A stretch of 64,000 nucleotides of DNA from MVYY01 sp012517575 (GTDB taxonomy: Bacteria; Bacteroidota; Bacteroidia; Bacteroidales; Paludibacteraceae), in contig JAVLUG010000009.1 in the NCBI GenBank assembly GCA_031629035.1, positions 1-64,000 on the forward strand, in the 5' to 3' direction. The position numbers and the translations under genes are program-made. Under the pieces are notes generated by a model. That model worked only from the letters and a program-made list of their open reading frames with translations. It was not told the DNA's origin and searched no databases. Positions 17,339 through 25,999 of the stretch are shown piece after piece. Position 1 is the first letter of the stretch. Each line of letters opens with the position of its first letter.

Positions 17339-19966
17339 ATGACTTCACAGGAAATTCGTCAATCTTTTCTTGATTTCTTCGCAGGGAAAGGACACAAAAT
17401 TGTACCTTCGGCACCAATGGTTATCAAAGATGATCCCACTTTGATGTTTACCAATGCGGGTATGAATCAGTTTAAAAATATTATTTTGGGTAATGATCCA
17501 ATAAAATACCCACGCGTCGCCAATTCGCAAAAATGTCTTCGGGTGAGTGGAAAACACAACGATTTGGAAGAGGTTGGACATGACACCTATCATCACACCA
17601 TGTTCGAAATGCTTGGCAACTGGTCGTTTGGCGACTATTTCAAGAAGGAAGCCATCGAATGGGCATGGGAATACCTTACTGAAGTATTAAAAATCGACAA
17701 AAATAGATTATATGTAACTGTTTTTGAGGGTTCTCCAACCGAAGGGCTCGAAAGAGATGAAGAAGCTGCCGGCATTTGGTCGCAATTTCTGCCGGCCGAA
17801 AGAATTATCAATGGTAGCAAAAAAGACAATTTTTGGGAAATGGGCGAAACCGGTCCTTGCGGTCCGTGTTCCGAAATTCATATTGACATCCGAAGCGATG
17901 AAGAACGTGCAAAAGTTGATGGGCTTTCGCTTATCAATCAAGGGCATCCACTGGTGATTGAGCTCTGGAACAATGTTTTCATGCAATACAACCGAAAAGC
18001 CGATGGCACATTGGAAGAACTTCCAGCCAAAGTAATCGATACGGGAATGGGATTCGAACGGCTGTGCATGGTTATTCAGGGAAAAACTTCCAATTACGAT
18101 ACCGATATTTTTCAACCGCTTATCCGTGAAATAGGAAAAATCAGTGGAACGGAGTATGGGAAGGACGAAAAAATTGATGTTGCCATGCGTGTCGTATCCG
18201 ATCATATCAGGGCAATTGCCTTTTCTATTGCGGATGGACAGCTGCCTTCCAACATCAAAGCCGGATATGTAATTCGGCGTATTTTGCGACGAGCCGTTCG
18301 ATATGGATATACTTTTCTGCATCTGCATGCTCCTTTTATGTATCAATTGATTGACGTGCTGTGCCAAACGATGGGAAGCGCCTATCCCGAATTGATAAGT
18401 CAAAAATCGCTCATCGAAAAGGTGATAAAAGAGGAAGAGGAATCCTTTTTGCGTACACTTGAAACCGGTATCCGATTGCTGGAAAGAAAAATGGAGGAAG
18501 CCCGTGTTGCGAATAAAAGGGAAATTTCAGGCGCCGATGCGTTTGTTTTGTACGATACTTTTGGATTTCCCATTGATTTGACCGAACTCATTCTGAGGGA
18601 GAATAATTTTTCAGTCAATATGAATGAGTTTAATGCGGAAATGCAGAAGCAGAAAGAACGCGCCCGAAATGCAGCCAATGTCGAAACCGGCGACTGGATT
18701 GTTTTGCGTGAAGGCGACAGCCAATTTGTGGGTTACGATTATAATTCATGCGAGACGAGCATACTTCGTTATCGTAAAATAAAGCAGAAAAACCAGGAAT
18801 TTTACCAGCTTGTTTTGTCCGTTACGCCTTTCTATGCCGAGATGGGTGGTCAGGTAGGCGACAGCGGTTGGTTGATAAGAGAAAACGAAAAAATAGAAAT
18901 TCTTGACACAAAAAAAGAAAACAACCTTTCGGTTCATATTGTTAAACACCTTCCGTCAGAGGTTACGGGAACTTTTACGGCTGTTGTTCATCTTGAAAAT
19001 CGACAAGCCACTTCTTGCAATCATTCGGCAACACATTTGCTGCATGAAGCATTGAGAACGGTTTTGGGAGCGCATGTGGAACAAAAAGGATCGTATGTTG
19101 GCCCTGACAGCCTGCGTTTTGATTTTTCCCACTTTCAAAAAATGACCAAAGAAGAAATTCGCGCTGTCGAAGCTCTTGCCAATAAGAAAATCCGTGAAAA
19201 TCTTCCGCTTTACGAAATAAGGGAAGTGCCTGTAAACAAAGCAAAAGAAATGGGAGCGATGGCTTTGTTTGGTGAAAAATATGGCGAAACGGTAAGAGTG
19301 ATTCAGTTTGGCAGTTCAAAAGAACTTTGCGGCGGAACCCACGTAAAAGCTACGGGAGAAATCGGAATGGTAAGAATACTTTCCGAAAGTTCCATTGCAG
19401 CAGGAATTCGCCGAATAGAAGCTATAACGGGTAAAGCAGTAGAAAAGTTGATTGACGAACAGCAAGATATCCTTTCGGAAACGAAGGAAATATTGAATAA
19501 TCCCGGTAATTTGATAAGCGCAGTGAGAAAGCTGATAGAAGAGAATACGGATTTGAAAAAACAGGTCAACGCATATCAGCACGAAAAATTGCTTCAACTC
19601 CGTGACCAGCTTATGTCTCAAGCGAAAATAATAAACGGAATTCACATAATTCGCTATGAAGGAAATTTGACCGTAGAACAGGCAAAAACCCTGGCGTTTC
19701 AGATTAAAAATCTTCAGAACGAAAAACTCTTTTTTATCACAGGCAACATCTTGGATGGCAAACCTTCTTTGACAGTGCTCGTTTCGGACGATCTGGTTGC
19801 CAAAGGGTTGAATGCTGCTCAAATAATTCGTGAAATTTCAAAGGAAATTCAGGGTGGTGGAGGAGGCCAGCCTTTCTTTGCCACAGCGGGCGGAAAAAAC
19901 ACAGCAGGACTTTCCGTTGCCATCAATAAAGCTCTGAAATTACTCGATGATTTTCTGAACAAATAA
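17339..19966 (+). CDS. alaS: Alanine--tRNA ligase
   Basis: Charges tRNA-Ala and edits mischarged Ser/Gly. 875 residues, the normal bacterial length. The N-terminal class II catalytic domain has FLDFFAGKGHKIVPSAP and MGFERLCMVIQG. The editing domain carries the zinc-binding HSATHLLH (about 562) and CGGTHV (about 664). The C-terminal glycine-rich GGGGGQPFFATAGG is intact. Its promoter is in the 193-bp divergent region shared with the M23 gene. No T-box-like leader was seen. Confidence 0.98.
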   Translation: MTSQEIRQSFLDFFAGKGHKIVPSAPMVIKDDPTLMFTNAGMNQFKNIILGNDPIKYPRVANSQKCLRVSGKHNDLEEVGHDTYHHTMFEMLGNWSFGDYFKKEAIEWAWEYLTEVLKIDKNRLYVTVFEGSPTEGLERDEEAAGIWSQFLPAERIINGSKKDNFWEMGETGPCGPCSEIHIDIRSDEERAKVDGLSLINQGHPLVIELWNNVFMQYNRKADGTLEELPAKVIDTGMGFERLCMVIQGKTSNYDTDIFQPLIREIGKISGTEYGKDEKIDVAMRVVSDHIRAIAFSIADGQLPSNIKAGYVIRRILRRAVRYGYTFLHLHAPFMYQLIDVLCQTMGSAYPELISQKSLIEKVIKEEEESFLRTLETGIRLLERKMEEARVANKREISGADAFVLYDTFGFPIDLTELILRENNFSVNMNEFNAEMQKQKERARNAANVETGDWIVLREGDSQFVGYDYNSCETSILRYRKIKQKNQEFYQLVLSVTPFYAEMGGQVGDSGWLIRENEKIEILDTKKENNLSVHIVKHLPSEVTGTFTAVVHLENRQATSCNHSATHLLHEALRTVLGAHVEQKGSYVGPDSLRFDFSHFQKMTKEEIRAVEALANKKIRENLPLYEIREVPVNKAKEMGAMALFGEKYGETVRVIQFGSSKELCGGTHVKATGEIGMVRILSESSIAAGIRRIEAITGKAVEKLIDEQQDILSETKEILNNPGNLISAVRKLIEENTDLKKQVNAYQHEKLLQLRDQLMSQAKIINGIHIIRYEGNLTVEQAKTLAFQIKNLQNEKLFFITGNILDGKPSLTVLVSDDLVAKGLNAAQIIREISKEIQGGGGGQPFFATAGGKNTAGLSVAINKALKLLDDFLNK

Positions 19967-20003
19967 CAAATTCATTATTTTTTGAAACTTTTTTGTCAAT
20001 TTG

Positions 20004-20035
20004 TTTGTTTTAACTCAAAATTATTTTTACTTTTG
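20004..20035 (+). promoter_or_regulatory. Promoter of the aromatic amino acid operon leader
   Basis: TTTG (20004-20007), exactly 20 nt, then TACTTTTG (20028-20035): a full match to TTTG-N20-TAnnTTTG. Start of transcription is predicted near 20042, some 28 nt before the leader-peptide ATG. Confidence 0.8.
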
Positions 20036-20069
20036 CACCGTTAAACAAAAACGCTTCAAGATATTTTTT

Positions 20070-20123
20070 ATGAAAAGTCGTTTCTTTACATATTTTTATT
20101 TTTACTTTTACTTTAAAAGGTAA
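20070..20123 (+). CDS. Phe/Tyr-rich leader peptide of the aromatic operon
   Basis: A 17-codon ORF, MKSRFFTYFYFYFYFKR followed by TAA. Six residues are Phe and four are Tyr, so 10 of 17 are aromatic, and from codon 8 to 15 they alternate without interruption. It lies between a consensus promoter and a terminator hairpin directly before prephenate dehydratase. This is the arrangement of the E. coli pheL-type control peptides. Ribosome stalling at these codons when Phe- or Tyr-tRNA is uncharged would set the downstream RNA fold. The mixture of both residues suggests that the operon senses Phe and Tyr together. No function beyond being translated is expected. Confidence 0.85.
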   Translation: MKSRFFTYFYFYFYFKR

Positions 20124-20218
20124 GAGCAGGATAATGATATGTAAAAAAATGGCATGAAAAAATGAAATTTTTAAAAACAATATAGAATCCTGCTCAATTG
20201 ACTTGAGCAGGATTTTTT
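20124..20218 (+). promoter_or_regulatory. Transcription attenuator (antiterminator/terminator switch)
   Basis: The terminator is a perfect 12-bp stem, AATCCTGCTCAA (20186-20197) with TTGAGCAGGATT (20203-20214), loop TTGAC, then a T-run to 20218. The 9-nt segment GAGCAGGAT at 20124-20132, directly after the leader stop codon, is identical to 20205-20213 in the 3' arm. It can therefore capture ATCCTGCTC (20187-20195) and form the competing antiterminator. A ribosome finishing the leader would cover 20124-20132 and allow termination; a ribosome stalled on the Phe/Tyr codons would leave it free and allow read-through. The components are directly visible; the switching is inferred from known attenuators. 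Confidence 0.85.
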
Positions 20219-20235
20219 ATTTTAAAACAGATAAA

Positions 20236-21069
20236 ATGAAAAGAATTGCCATTCAGGGTATCAGTGGAGCATTTCACGAAATTGCAGCGCGTGAGTATTT
20301 TAAGGGAGAAGAAATTGAGATTATTCCCTGCGAAACATTTAAAGATGTTTTTAAAGCTATAGAAGGCGACAAATCGCTTCTGGGAATTATTGCCATAGAA
20401 AACACCATCGCCGGGAGTTTGTTGCAAAATCACAATCTTTTACGCGAAAGTGGCTGTCTTGTTGTAGGAGAACAAAAATTGCACATTGAACATCATTTGG
20501 TAGCTTTGCCTCATCAAAAGCTCGAAGAAATTGAAGAAGTTCATTCACACCCCATTGCATTGATGCAATGTGAAGATTTTCTGGAATCGCACAAGCATTT
20601 GAAAGCGGTAGAAAGTGAAGACACGGCTCTGTCAGCAAAAGAAATTGTTGATGGTCAGATTTACAAAAGAGCAGCTATCTGCAGCCTTTTTGCCGCTGAA
20701 AAATATGGACTGCAAATTCTGGAAAGAAACATTGAAACCAACAAACGAAATTTTACCCGTTTTCTGATTGTTGCCGAACCGACATTGGCGTTGGAAATGA
20801 CAAAAAATGATGAAATAAACAAAGCTTCTCTGGTTTTCACTTTGCCTCACGTAGAGGGCAGTCTCTCGCAGGTTCTCTCCATTTTGGCTTTTTATCACAT
20901 GAATCTTACCAAAATTCAGTCATTGCCGATTATAGGGAAAGAATGGGAATATCAATTTTATATCAATCTCACATTCAATGATTATTCACGATACAAGCAA
21001 GCTATCGATGCCATGCTCCCTTTAATTGATGAATTTCAAATAATGGGAGAATATCATGCCGACAATTAA
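20236..21069 (+). CDS. pheA: Prephenate dehydratase
   Basis: Converts prephenate to phenylpyruvate in phenylalanine synthesis. 277 residues from ATG 20236. The N-terminal ~185 residues are the dehydratase domain (IQGISGAFHEIAA, IIAIENTIAGSLLQN, and the TxxF-like NKRNFTRFLIV). The last ~80 residues are an ACT domain with the Phe-binding type loop (LVFTLPHVEGSLSQVLSILA) for feedback inhibition. There is no fused chorismate mutase; that activity is on the third gene of the operon. It is the first gene after the attenuator at 20124-20218, with the aminotransferase 44 nt downstream. Confidence 0.95.
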   Translation: MKRIAIQGISGAFHEIAAREYFKGEEIEIIPCETFKDVFKAIEGDKSLLGIIAIENTIAGSLLQNHNLLRESGCLVVGEQKLHIEHHLVALPHQKLEEIEEVHSHPIALMQCEDFLESHKHLKAVESEDTALSAKEIVDGQIYKRAAICSLFAAEKYGLQILERNIETNKRNFTRFLIVAEPTLALEMTKNDEINKASLVFTLPHVEGSLSQVLSILAFYHMNLTKIQSLPIIGKEWEYQFYINLTFNDYSRYKQAIDAMLPLIDEFQIMGEYHADN

Positions 21070-21113
21070 AGAATTCGTATAATCAAATAATTAAAATTTT
21101 AATACTTATAACA

Positions 21114-22268
21114 ATGCAAATTGAACCTGCCAGACGAGTAAATAATGTTTCGGAATATTATTTCTCCACCAAACTGAAAGAAATCGACGAGATGAAAGCT
21201 GCCGGTAAAGATGTGATAAATTTGGGAATCGGAAGTCCGGATCTTCCTCCTTCGGAAGCAACTATCGAAACACTTTGCAAGGAAGCACATAAGCCCAATG
21301 TTCATGGTTATCAGAGCTATATCGGAATTCCCGAGTTGCGCAACGGCTTTGCCGAATGGTATAAAAAATGGTATGGTGTAGAGCTAAATCCGAATACGGA
21401 AATTCAGCCGTTGATAGGGTCGAAGGAAGGAATTTTACACATCTCTCTGGCATTTCTCAACCCCGGCGATGGCGTACTTGTTCCCAATCCCGGTTATCCC
21501 ACCTACACTTCCGTCAGTCATTTGTGCGAAGCTAAAGTTATTCCTTACGATTTGGATGAAAAACATCAGTGGCAACCTGATTTCGATGCACTGGAAAAAA
21601 TGAACCTGGATGGCGTAAAATTAATGTGGACCAATTATCCCAACATGCCGACCGGTGCCAATGCTTCGGTAGAACTTTTTGAAAAACTGGTGGCTTTTGG
21701 TATAAAACACAATATTATAATTTGTAACGACAATCCCTATAGTTTTATTCTGAACGATCGAAAACTCAGTATTCTTTCAGTCGAAGGTGCCAAAGATATT
21801 TGTATCGAAATGAACTCCATGAGCAAGTCGCACAACATGGCGGGTTGGCGTATTGCCATGCTAGCTTCCAACCAACAATTTGTGGAGTGGGTGTTGAGAG
21901 TTAAATCAAATGTAGATTCCGGAATGTTCCGTCCGATGATGATGGCAGCAGCCGAAGCCCTGAAAAATCCGAAGGAGTGGCACGACCAGATGAACGTTGT
22001 ATATGCACGGCGTAGAACCATTGCCTTCAAAATTTTGGATTTACTCAAATGCAGTTATGATACCGAACAGGTGGGACTTTTTGTTTGGGGAAAAATCCCT
22101 GACAATTACCGCGATGCAGGAGCATTGGCTGATGAAATTCTGTATGGGAAAAATGTTTTTATTACACCCGGATTTATTTTTGGCGACAAGGGAAAGAGAT
22201 ATGTCCGCATTTCATTATGCTGTCCCGAATCTACATTAGAAGAAGTGGTGAAAAGAATAGAACAATAA
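21114..22268 (+). CDS. Class I/II PLP-dependent aminotransferase (aromatic pathway)
   Basis: 384 residues, fold type I aminotransferase. The PLP-binding lysine is in SMSKSHNMAGWR; NYPNMPTGA and the C-terminal YVRISLCCPE with the carboxylate-binding Arg are present. Its place between prephenate dehydratase and DAHP synthase/chorismate mutase points to transamination of phenylpyruvate or prephenate/hydroxyphenylpyruvate to the aromatic amino acid. Sequence alone does not separate this from an aspartate- or LL-diaminopimelate-type enzyme. Same operon, 51 nt before the next gene. Confidence 0.9.
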   Translation: MQIEPARRVNNVSEYYFSTKLKEIDEMKAAGKDVINLGIGSPDLPPSEATIETLCKEAHKPNVHGYQSYIGIPELRNGFAEWYKKWYGVELNPNTEIQPLIGSKEGILHISLAFLNPGDGVLVPNPGYPTYTSVSHLCEAKVIPYDLDEKHQWQPDFDALEKMNLDGVKLMWTNYPNMPTGANASVELFEKLVAFGIKHNIIICNDNPYSFILNDRKLSILSVEGAKDICIEMNSMSKSHNMAGWRIAMLASNQQFVEWVLRVKSNVDSGMFRPMMMAAAEALKNPKEWHDQMNVVYARRRTIAFKILDLLKCSYDTEQVGLFVWGKIPDNYRDAGALADEILYGKNVFITPGFIFGDKGKRYVRISLCCPESTLEEVVKRIEQ

Positions 22269-22319
22269 CAAGATTTTTTTAGGAAAAGAAATTATTAACT
22301 TATTAAAACAAGAAAAGTT

Positions 22320-23384
22320 ATGAAATTTGAATCAATTTTACTGCCGGGAGTTGAAGCCAAACGTCCCATTATAATTGCCGGGCCATGCAGCGCAGAAACT
22401 GAAGAGCAGGTTATGGATACGGCACGTGGACTGGTTTCTATCGGAATAAAAATTTATCGTGCAGGCATCTGGAAACCTCGAACCAAACCCGGAGGTTTTG
22501 AAGGAGTGGGAGAAAAGGGGCTTCCATGGTTGAAAAGAGTGAAATCGGAATTGGGATTGTACACAACAGTGGAAGTTGCCAACGCCAAACATGTTCGTGC
22601 TGCTCTTGCCCACGACATCGATATTCTTTGGATTGGTGCGCGTACTACTGCTAATCCGTTTGCTGTTCAGGAAATTGCCGATGCTTTGGAAGGTGTCGAT
22701 ATTCCGGTGTTTATTAAAAATCCCGTGAATCCCGATTTGGAGTTGTGGATTGGAGCGATAGAACGCATCTACAATGCCGGAATTCACAAAATAGCAGCTG
22801 TTCATCGCGGCTTCAGTTCTTACGACAAGAAAATTTACAGAAATTTACCACAATGGCACATCCCTATTGAATTGCGTCGTCAAATGCCCGACTTGCCCAT
22901 TTTCTGCGATCCGAGCCATATTGGCGGAAAACGCGAATTGATTGCTCCTTTGTCGCAGCAGGCTATGGATTTAAATTTCGATGGATTAATGATTGAATCG
23001 CATTGCAATCCCGAAAAAGCTTGGAGCGATGCGGCGCAGCAAATTACTCCGCAAGTGCTTGAATTTATCCTGGAATCACTGGTTATTCGAGACACCATGC
23101 AAACCACCGAAAATCTTTCTGCTTTGCGTCGTCAGATTGACGAACTGGACAACAATCTGCTCGAATTACTGGCTCACCGTATGCGAGTGGCTGAAGAAAT
23201 TGGCTGGTACAAAAAGGAACACAACATGCCAATTCTTCAAACACAACGGTATGATGAAATTTTGCAAAATCGCGTGCAACAAGCCATAGAAATGGGAATG
23301 GATGGTGACTTCATGAAAACTGTACTTATTGCTATTCACGAAGAGTCCATCCGTCATCAAATGGAAATCATGGAGAAATCCTGA
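22320..23384 (+). CDS. Bifunctional DAHP synthase / chorismate mutase
   Basis: 354 residues. Residues 1-260 are a DAHP synthase of the KDO8P-synthase-like type (IIAGPCSAETEEQVMDTA, IWKPRTKPGGFEGVG, FCDPSHIGGKRELI), condensing PEP and erythrose-4-phosphate at the entry to the shikimate pathway. Residues ~267-354 are an AroQ-type chorismate mutase (LRRQIDELDNNLLELLAHRM, IHEESIRHQ). The fusion is characteristic of Bacteroidota, and the mutase often acts as the regulatory domain for the synthase. Third gene under the Phe/Tyr attenuator. Prephenate dehydrogenase (tyrA), which commonly follows in Bacteroides, is absent here. Confidence 0.95.
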   Translation: MKFESILLPGVEAKRPIIIAGPCSAETEEQVMDTARGLVSIGIKIYRAGIWKPRTKPGGFEGVGEKGLPWLKRVKSELGLYTTVEVANAKHVRAALAHDIDILWIGARTTANPFAVQEIADALEGVDIPVFIKNPVNPDLELWIGAIERIYNAGIHKIAAVHRGFSSYDKKIYRNLPQWHIPIELRRQMPDLPIFCDPSHIGGKRELIAPLSQQAMDLNFDGLMIESHCNPEKAWSDAAQQITPQVLEFILESLVIRDTMQTTENLSALRRQIDELDNNLLELLAHRMRVAEEIGWYKKEHNMPILQTQRYDEILQNRVQQAIEMGMDGDFMKTVLIAIHEESIRHQMEIMEKS

Positions 23385-23393
23385 AGCTTTTAC

Positions 23394-23445
23394 AAAAAAT
23401 CAGACCGGCCAATTCGCATTTTTTGTTGCTGAGTTGCCGGTCTGA
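23394..23445 (-). terminator. Terminator for the 23470-24573 gene, facing the aromatic operon
   Basis: TCAGACCGG (23400-23408) pairs with CCGGTCTGA (23437-23445), extended by CAA/TTG after a one-base bulge. On the minus strand a run of six T follows. On the plus strand the stem is followed by AAAAG, so it serves mainly the minus-strand gene. Confidence 0.75.
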
Positions 23446-23469
23446 AAAGTTTAATCAAAAAATCATGCT

Positions 23470-24573
23470 TTATCTTCTTCCTGAACGATTTTCGGAGTTT
23501 GAGTTGGTGGAACGTGTGCCTCTTGAATTATTTTCAGAAGTTTTTTGAGGCGCAGTTACGGTAGAATTTCCCGATCGGCGTAGGGTTTCGGTTCGAGATG
23601 AATTTCTTTCGTTTCCTGAAGATGTTCTCGTTTCTACCGAACGACCGGAATTTGAAATTTTTCTTTCGCTGTTTTGTGTTTCAACCCTTCCTGTATTTTG
23701 ACTTCGCCTTGAAGAATTGTTTTCACTTCTGTTGTAGCCTGAATTGGTGGGAGAGGTAGTTATTCTTCTACTTCCGTTTTCCTGATTGACAATTCTTCGT
23801 TCCTGTTCAGAAGTCGATGTTCTTCTGGTGGCATTGTTAAACTCCGCTTTGTTTGCAACATTCTGATTTCTGCTGTTGAAACTTCTTTCGGGATGTGTCC
23901 GCTCAAAATCATTTCTTCTTACTGTTTGGTGAAGCCTCATATAACTATCTTTGTAATAGATATTAACTGTGTTGTGATAATGAAATTTGTAATCGCGTGG
24001 TATAATACGGTGCACGTGTCCCAGATAAATATTTACTTCCACCGGTCTGAGTGGCCGGTAATATCTTGGATAGTATCCCCAATAATAGGGCGAATGCCAC
24101 GGACGATAATTTCTGCTCCAGAAGAAATTGAAAATCACAGGCCGGCGAACAAATACCGGTTCTATAAAATAATTTACGCCAAAAATATATGGATCGCCAA
24201 TTACTTGAACATAAACTTCAGGAGAATTTCGCTTTTCAACTACTATGGATGCTACGTCTTGATAAGTATATCTATCCAATACTGCCTGAATAACGACAAG
24301 ATGTAAATTTCTATCCGATGTTTCCACAACGCGCAGATAATCAATCCATCCATCGTTGTTCAAATCGAGGTTTGAAATCTGATATCGAGCGTCGTTCAGT
24401 CTCATTTCAAAATCAGACAAGTCGGTTGATTCAGCAAAAATGGAAGCTACAGCGCGTAAATCGAGATTATCGCTTATATCGTAATTTCGTGTTTCAACAG
24501 TAAAAGTGCTTTGTGCCGGCGTCTGGGTTGCAAGCAAAAGTAATGCTGCCAAACCCAAAATTTTAGTTTTCAT
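23470..24573 (-). CDS. Secreted protein with Ser/Arg/Asn-rich tail, function unknown
   Basis: 367 residues from ATG 24573. A signal peptide is clear (MKTKILGLAALLLLATQTPAQ). Residues ~22-130 form a globular domain with a Ca-binding-like loop (NLDLNNDGWIDYLRV). Residues ~150-215 are rich in Tyr, Arg, Pro and Trp (WSRNYRPWHSPYYWGYYP). The last ~130 residues are low-complexity Ser/Arg/Asn/Thr, strongly basic and probably disordered, ending SGRR. The family looks specific to Bacteroidota and I do not know its function; envelope association or nucleic-acid/polysaccharide binding are guesses. Own terminator at 23394-23445. Confidence 0.7.
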   Translation of the reverse strand: MKTKILGLAALLLLATQTPAQSTFTVETRNYDISDNLDLRAVASIFAESTDLSDFEMRLNDARYQISNLDLNNDGWIDYLRVVETSDRNLHLVVIQAVLDRYTYQDVASIVVEKRNSPEVYVQVIGDPYIFGVNYFIEPVFVRRPVIFNFFWSRNYRPWHSPYYWGYYPRYYRPLRPVEVNIYLGHVHRIIPRDYKFHYHNTVNIYYKDSYMRLHQTVRRNDFERTHPERSFNSRNQNVANKAEFNNATRRTSTSEQERRIVNQENGSRRITTSPTNSGYNRSENNSSRRSQNTGRVETQNSERKISNSGRSVETRTSSGNERNSSRTETLRRSGNSTVTAPQKTSENNSRGTRSTNSNSENRSGRR

Positions 24574-24797
24574 AATTGTAAGTTTTTTAGTTTGATAAAT
24601 CAAATTTCTTCACTCTTTTAAAAAAGCACTCATGCATGGTGTGATATTTAAAATCAAAACGCATGCCAAACTCACAAATAAACACTTATTGTTTCATAAA
24701 TAGTTGATTAATAATAAGATAGATAAAAAATCCTTTTGCTGTTTCACCTTTTCAACAAAAATTTTTCATCAATATGAAAATAAGAAAGCTATTTTCT

Positions 24798-24805
24798 TAA
24801 ATTTG
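24798..24805 (+). promoter_or_regulatory. cvpA-rnhB promoter -7 element
   Basis: TAAATTTG matches TAnnTTTG. It lies 20 nt before the CvpA ATG, implying a very short leader. The -33 region has no clear TTTG. Confidence 0.45.
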
Positions 24806-24825
24806 CAATAAATTAAGGTGCAATT

Positions 24826-25368
24826 ATGAATACGATGGATTTGGTAATTTTGGTTCCTGTTCTTTTCGGTATCATACAAGGTTTGTTTAAAGGACTGGTT
24901 AAGGAATTGACTTCTTTTGCCGTCATTATTATCGGAATATACGGAGCCAAACTGTTGAATTCACCTGTTGCAAATATGCTTGAAAATGTTGCTTCTTTTT
25001 CTCCCCAAATGGCTCGACCATTGGCGTTTTTATTCAGCTTTATTCTTTTGGCCATTGCCTTGTTCCTTTTGGCTCAGCTGTTTGATAAAACTTTATCGAT
25101 TATTCAGCTGGGCGGGCTGAACAAGTTTCTTGGAGCCATTGTCGGAGGGCTGAAATATTTACTTATTCTTAGTATTTTGCTGAATGTTTTCGACGCAATA
25201 GACGAGCGTTTTCACCTTATAAATAAAACTACCAAAGAAGAATCGTTGACTTATTCCGTAGTTTTGAAAGCAGGTCCGGAACTGTGGAAAGAAGTGAAGG
25301 ACAAGAAATTGGATAATAAAGGGAATAACAATCAGCAAAATAAAATTGAAAATCGACAAAGTAAATAG
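24826..25368 (+). CDS. CvpA family membrane protein
   Basis: 180 residues with about four hydrophobic segments (within 5-30, 28-48, 62-85, 100-120) and a hydrophilic Lys/Asn tail. LVILVPVLFGIIQGLFKGLVKE and the later GGLNKFLGAIVGGLKYLLIL match the CvpA family, named for colicin V production but generally of uncertain envelope function. An ATG at 24835 is an alternative start. Its 3' end overlaps the rnhB start by 23 nt, so the pair is translationally linked. Confidence 0.85.
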   Translation: MNTMDLVILVPVLFGIIQGLFKGLVKELTSFAVIIIGIYGAKLLNSPVANMLENVASFSPQMARPLAFLFSFILLAIALFLLAQLFDKTLSIIQLGGLNKFLGAIVGGLKYLLILSILLNVFDAIDERFHLINKTTKEESLTYSVVLKAGPELWKEVKDKKLDNKGNNNQQNKIENRQSK

Positions 25369-25966
25369 AAAATATCCCAACTTAATCCGAAGCTTTTCTT
25401 CTTTTCGGTACGAATGCGGTTGCGATGAAGCCGGCAGAGGATGCTTGGCGGGTCCAGTAATGGCTGCAGCCGTCATTTTACCTCCCGATTTTATCTGTCC
25501 TCAATTGAACGATTCCAAACAATTGCGTCCCCGAGTAAGAGAAAAACTCAGACAAATAATTGAAAAAGAAGCTGTTGCATGGTCTGTTGCGTTAGTCGAT
25601 AACAGGGAAATAGATAGAATTAATATATTGAATGCTTCTATTTTGGCTATGCACAAATCTATTGAAGCTTTGCAAATTCAACCTCAATTTATTATAGTTG
25701 ATGGAAATCGGTTCAAGCCTTATGCCGATATTCCGTTTCAAACCATTGTAAAAGGCGACAGTAAATATCTCTCCATTGCAGCGGCATCGGTATTGGCCAA
25801 AACGCACAGAGACGAGCTAATGGAAAAATTGGGAGAGGAATTTCCGGAATATCAATGGGGACAGAACAAAGGATATCCTACTGCAAAACATCGGGAAATG
25901 ATTCGTCGATACGGCTGCTCGGTATATCATCGATTAAGTTTTCGCCTACTGGAAGAAACCTTTTAG
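25346..25966 (+). CDS. rnhB: Ribonuclease HII
   Basis: Removes ribonucleotides from DNA and RNA primers in RNA-DNA hybrids. 206 residues. The catalytic acidic residues are in GCDEAGRGCLAGPV (Asp-Glu) and FIIVDGN, with the conserved KGDSKYLSIAAASVLAK loop and the Tyr/Gly-rich NKGYPTAKHR. No ATG precedes the DEAGRG motif in frame, so the TTG at 25346, inside the cvpA 3' end, is the best start; the exact start is uncertain. It converges on tamL with a 33-nt gap. Confidence 0.95.
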   Translation: MKIDKVNRKYPNLIRSFSSFRYECGCDEAGRGCLAGPVMAAAVILPPDFICPQLNDSKQLRPRVREKLRQIIEKEAVAWSVALVDNREIDRINILNASILAMHKSIEALQIQPQFIIVDGNRFKPYADIPFQTIVKGDSKYLSIAAASVLAKTHRDELMEKLGEEFPEYQWGQNKGYPTAKHREMIRRYGCSVYHRLSFRLLEETF

Positions 25967-25999
25967 GAAAAATCGACTCGCCAACCGGAACAATAATTG

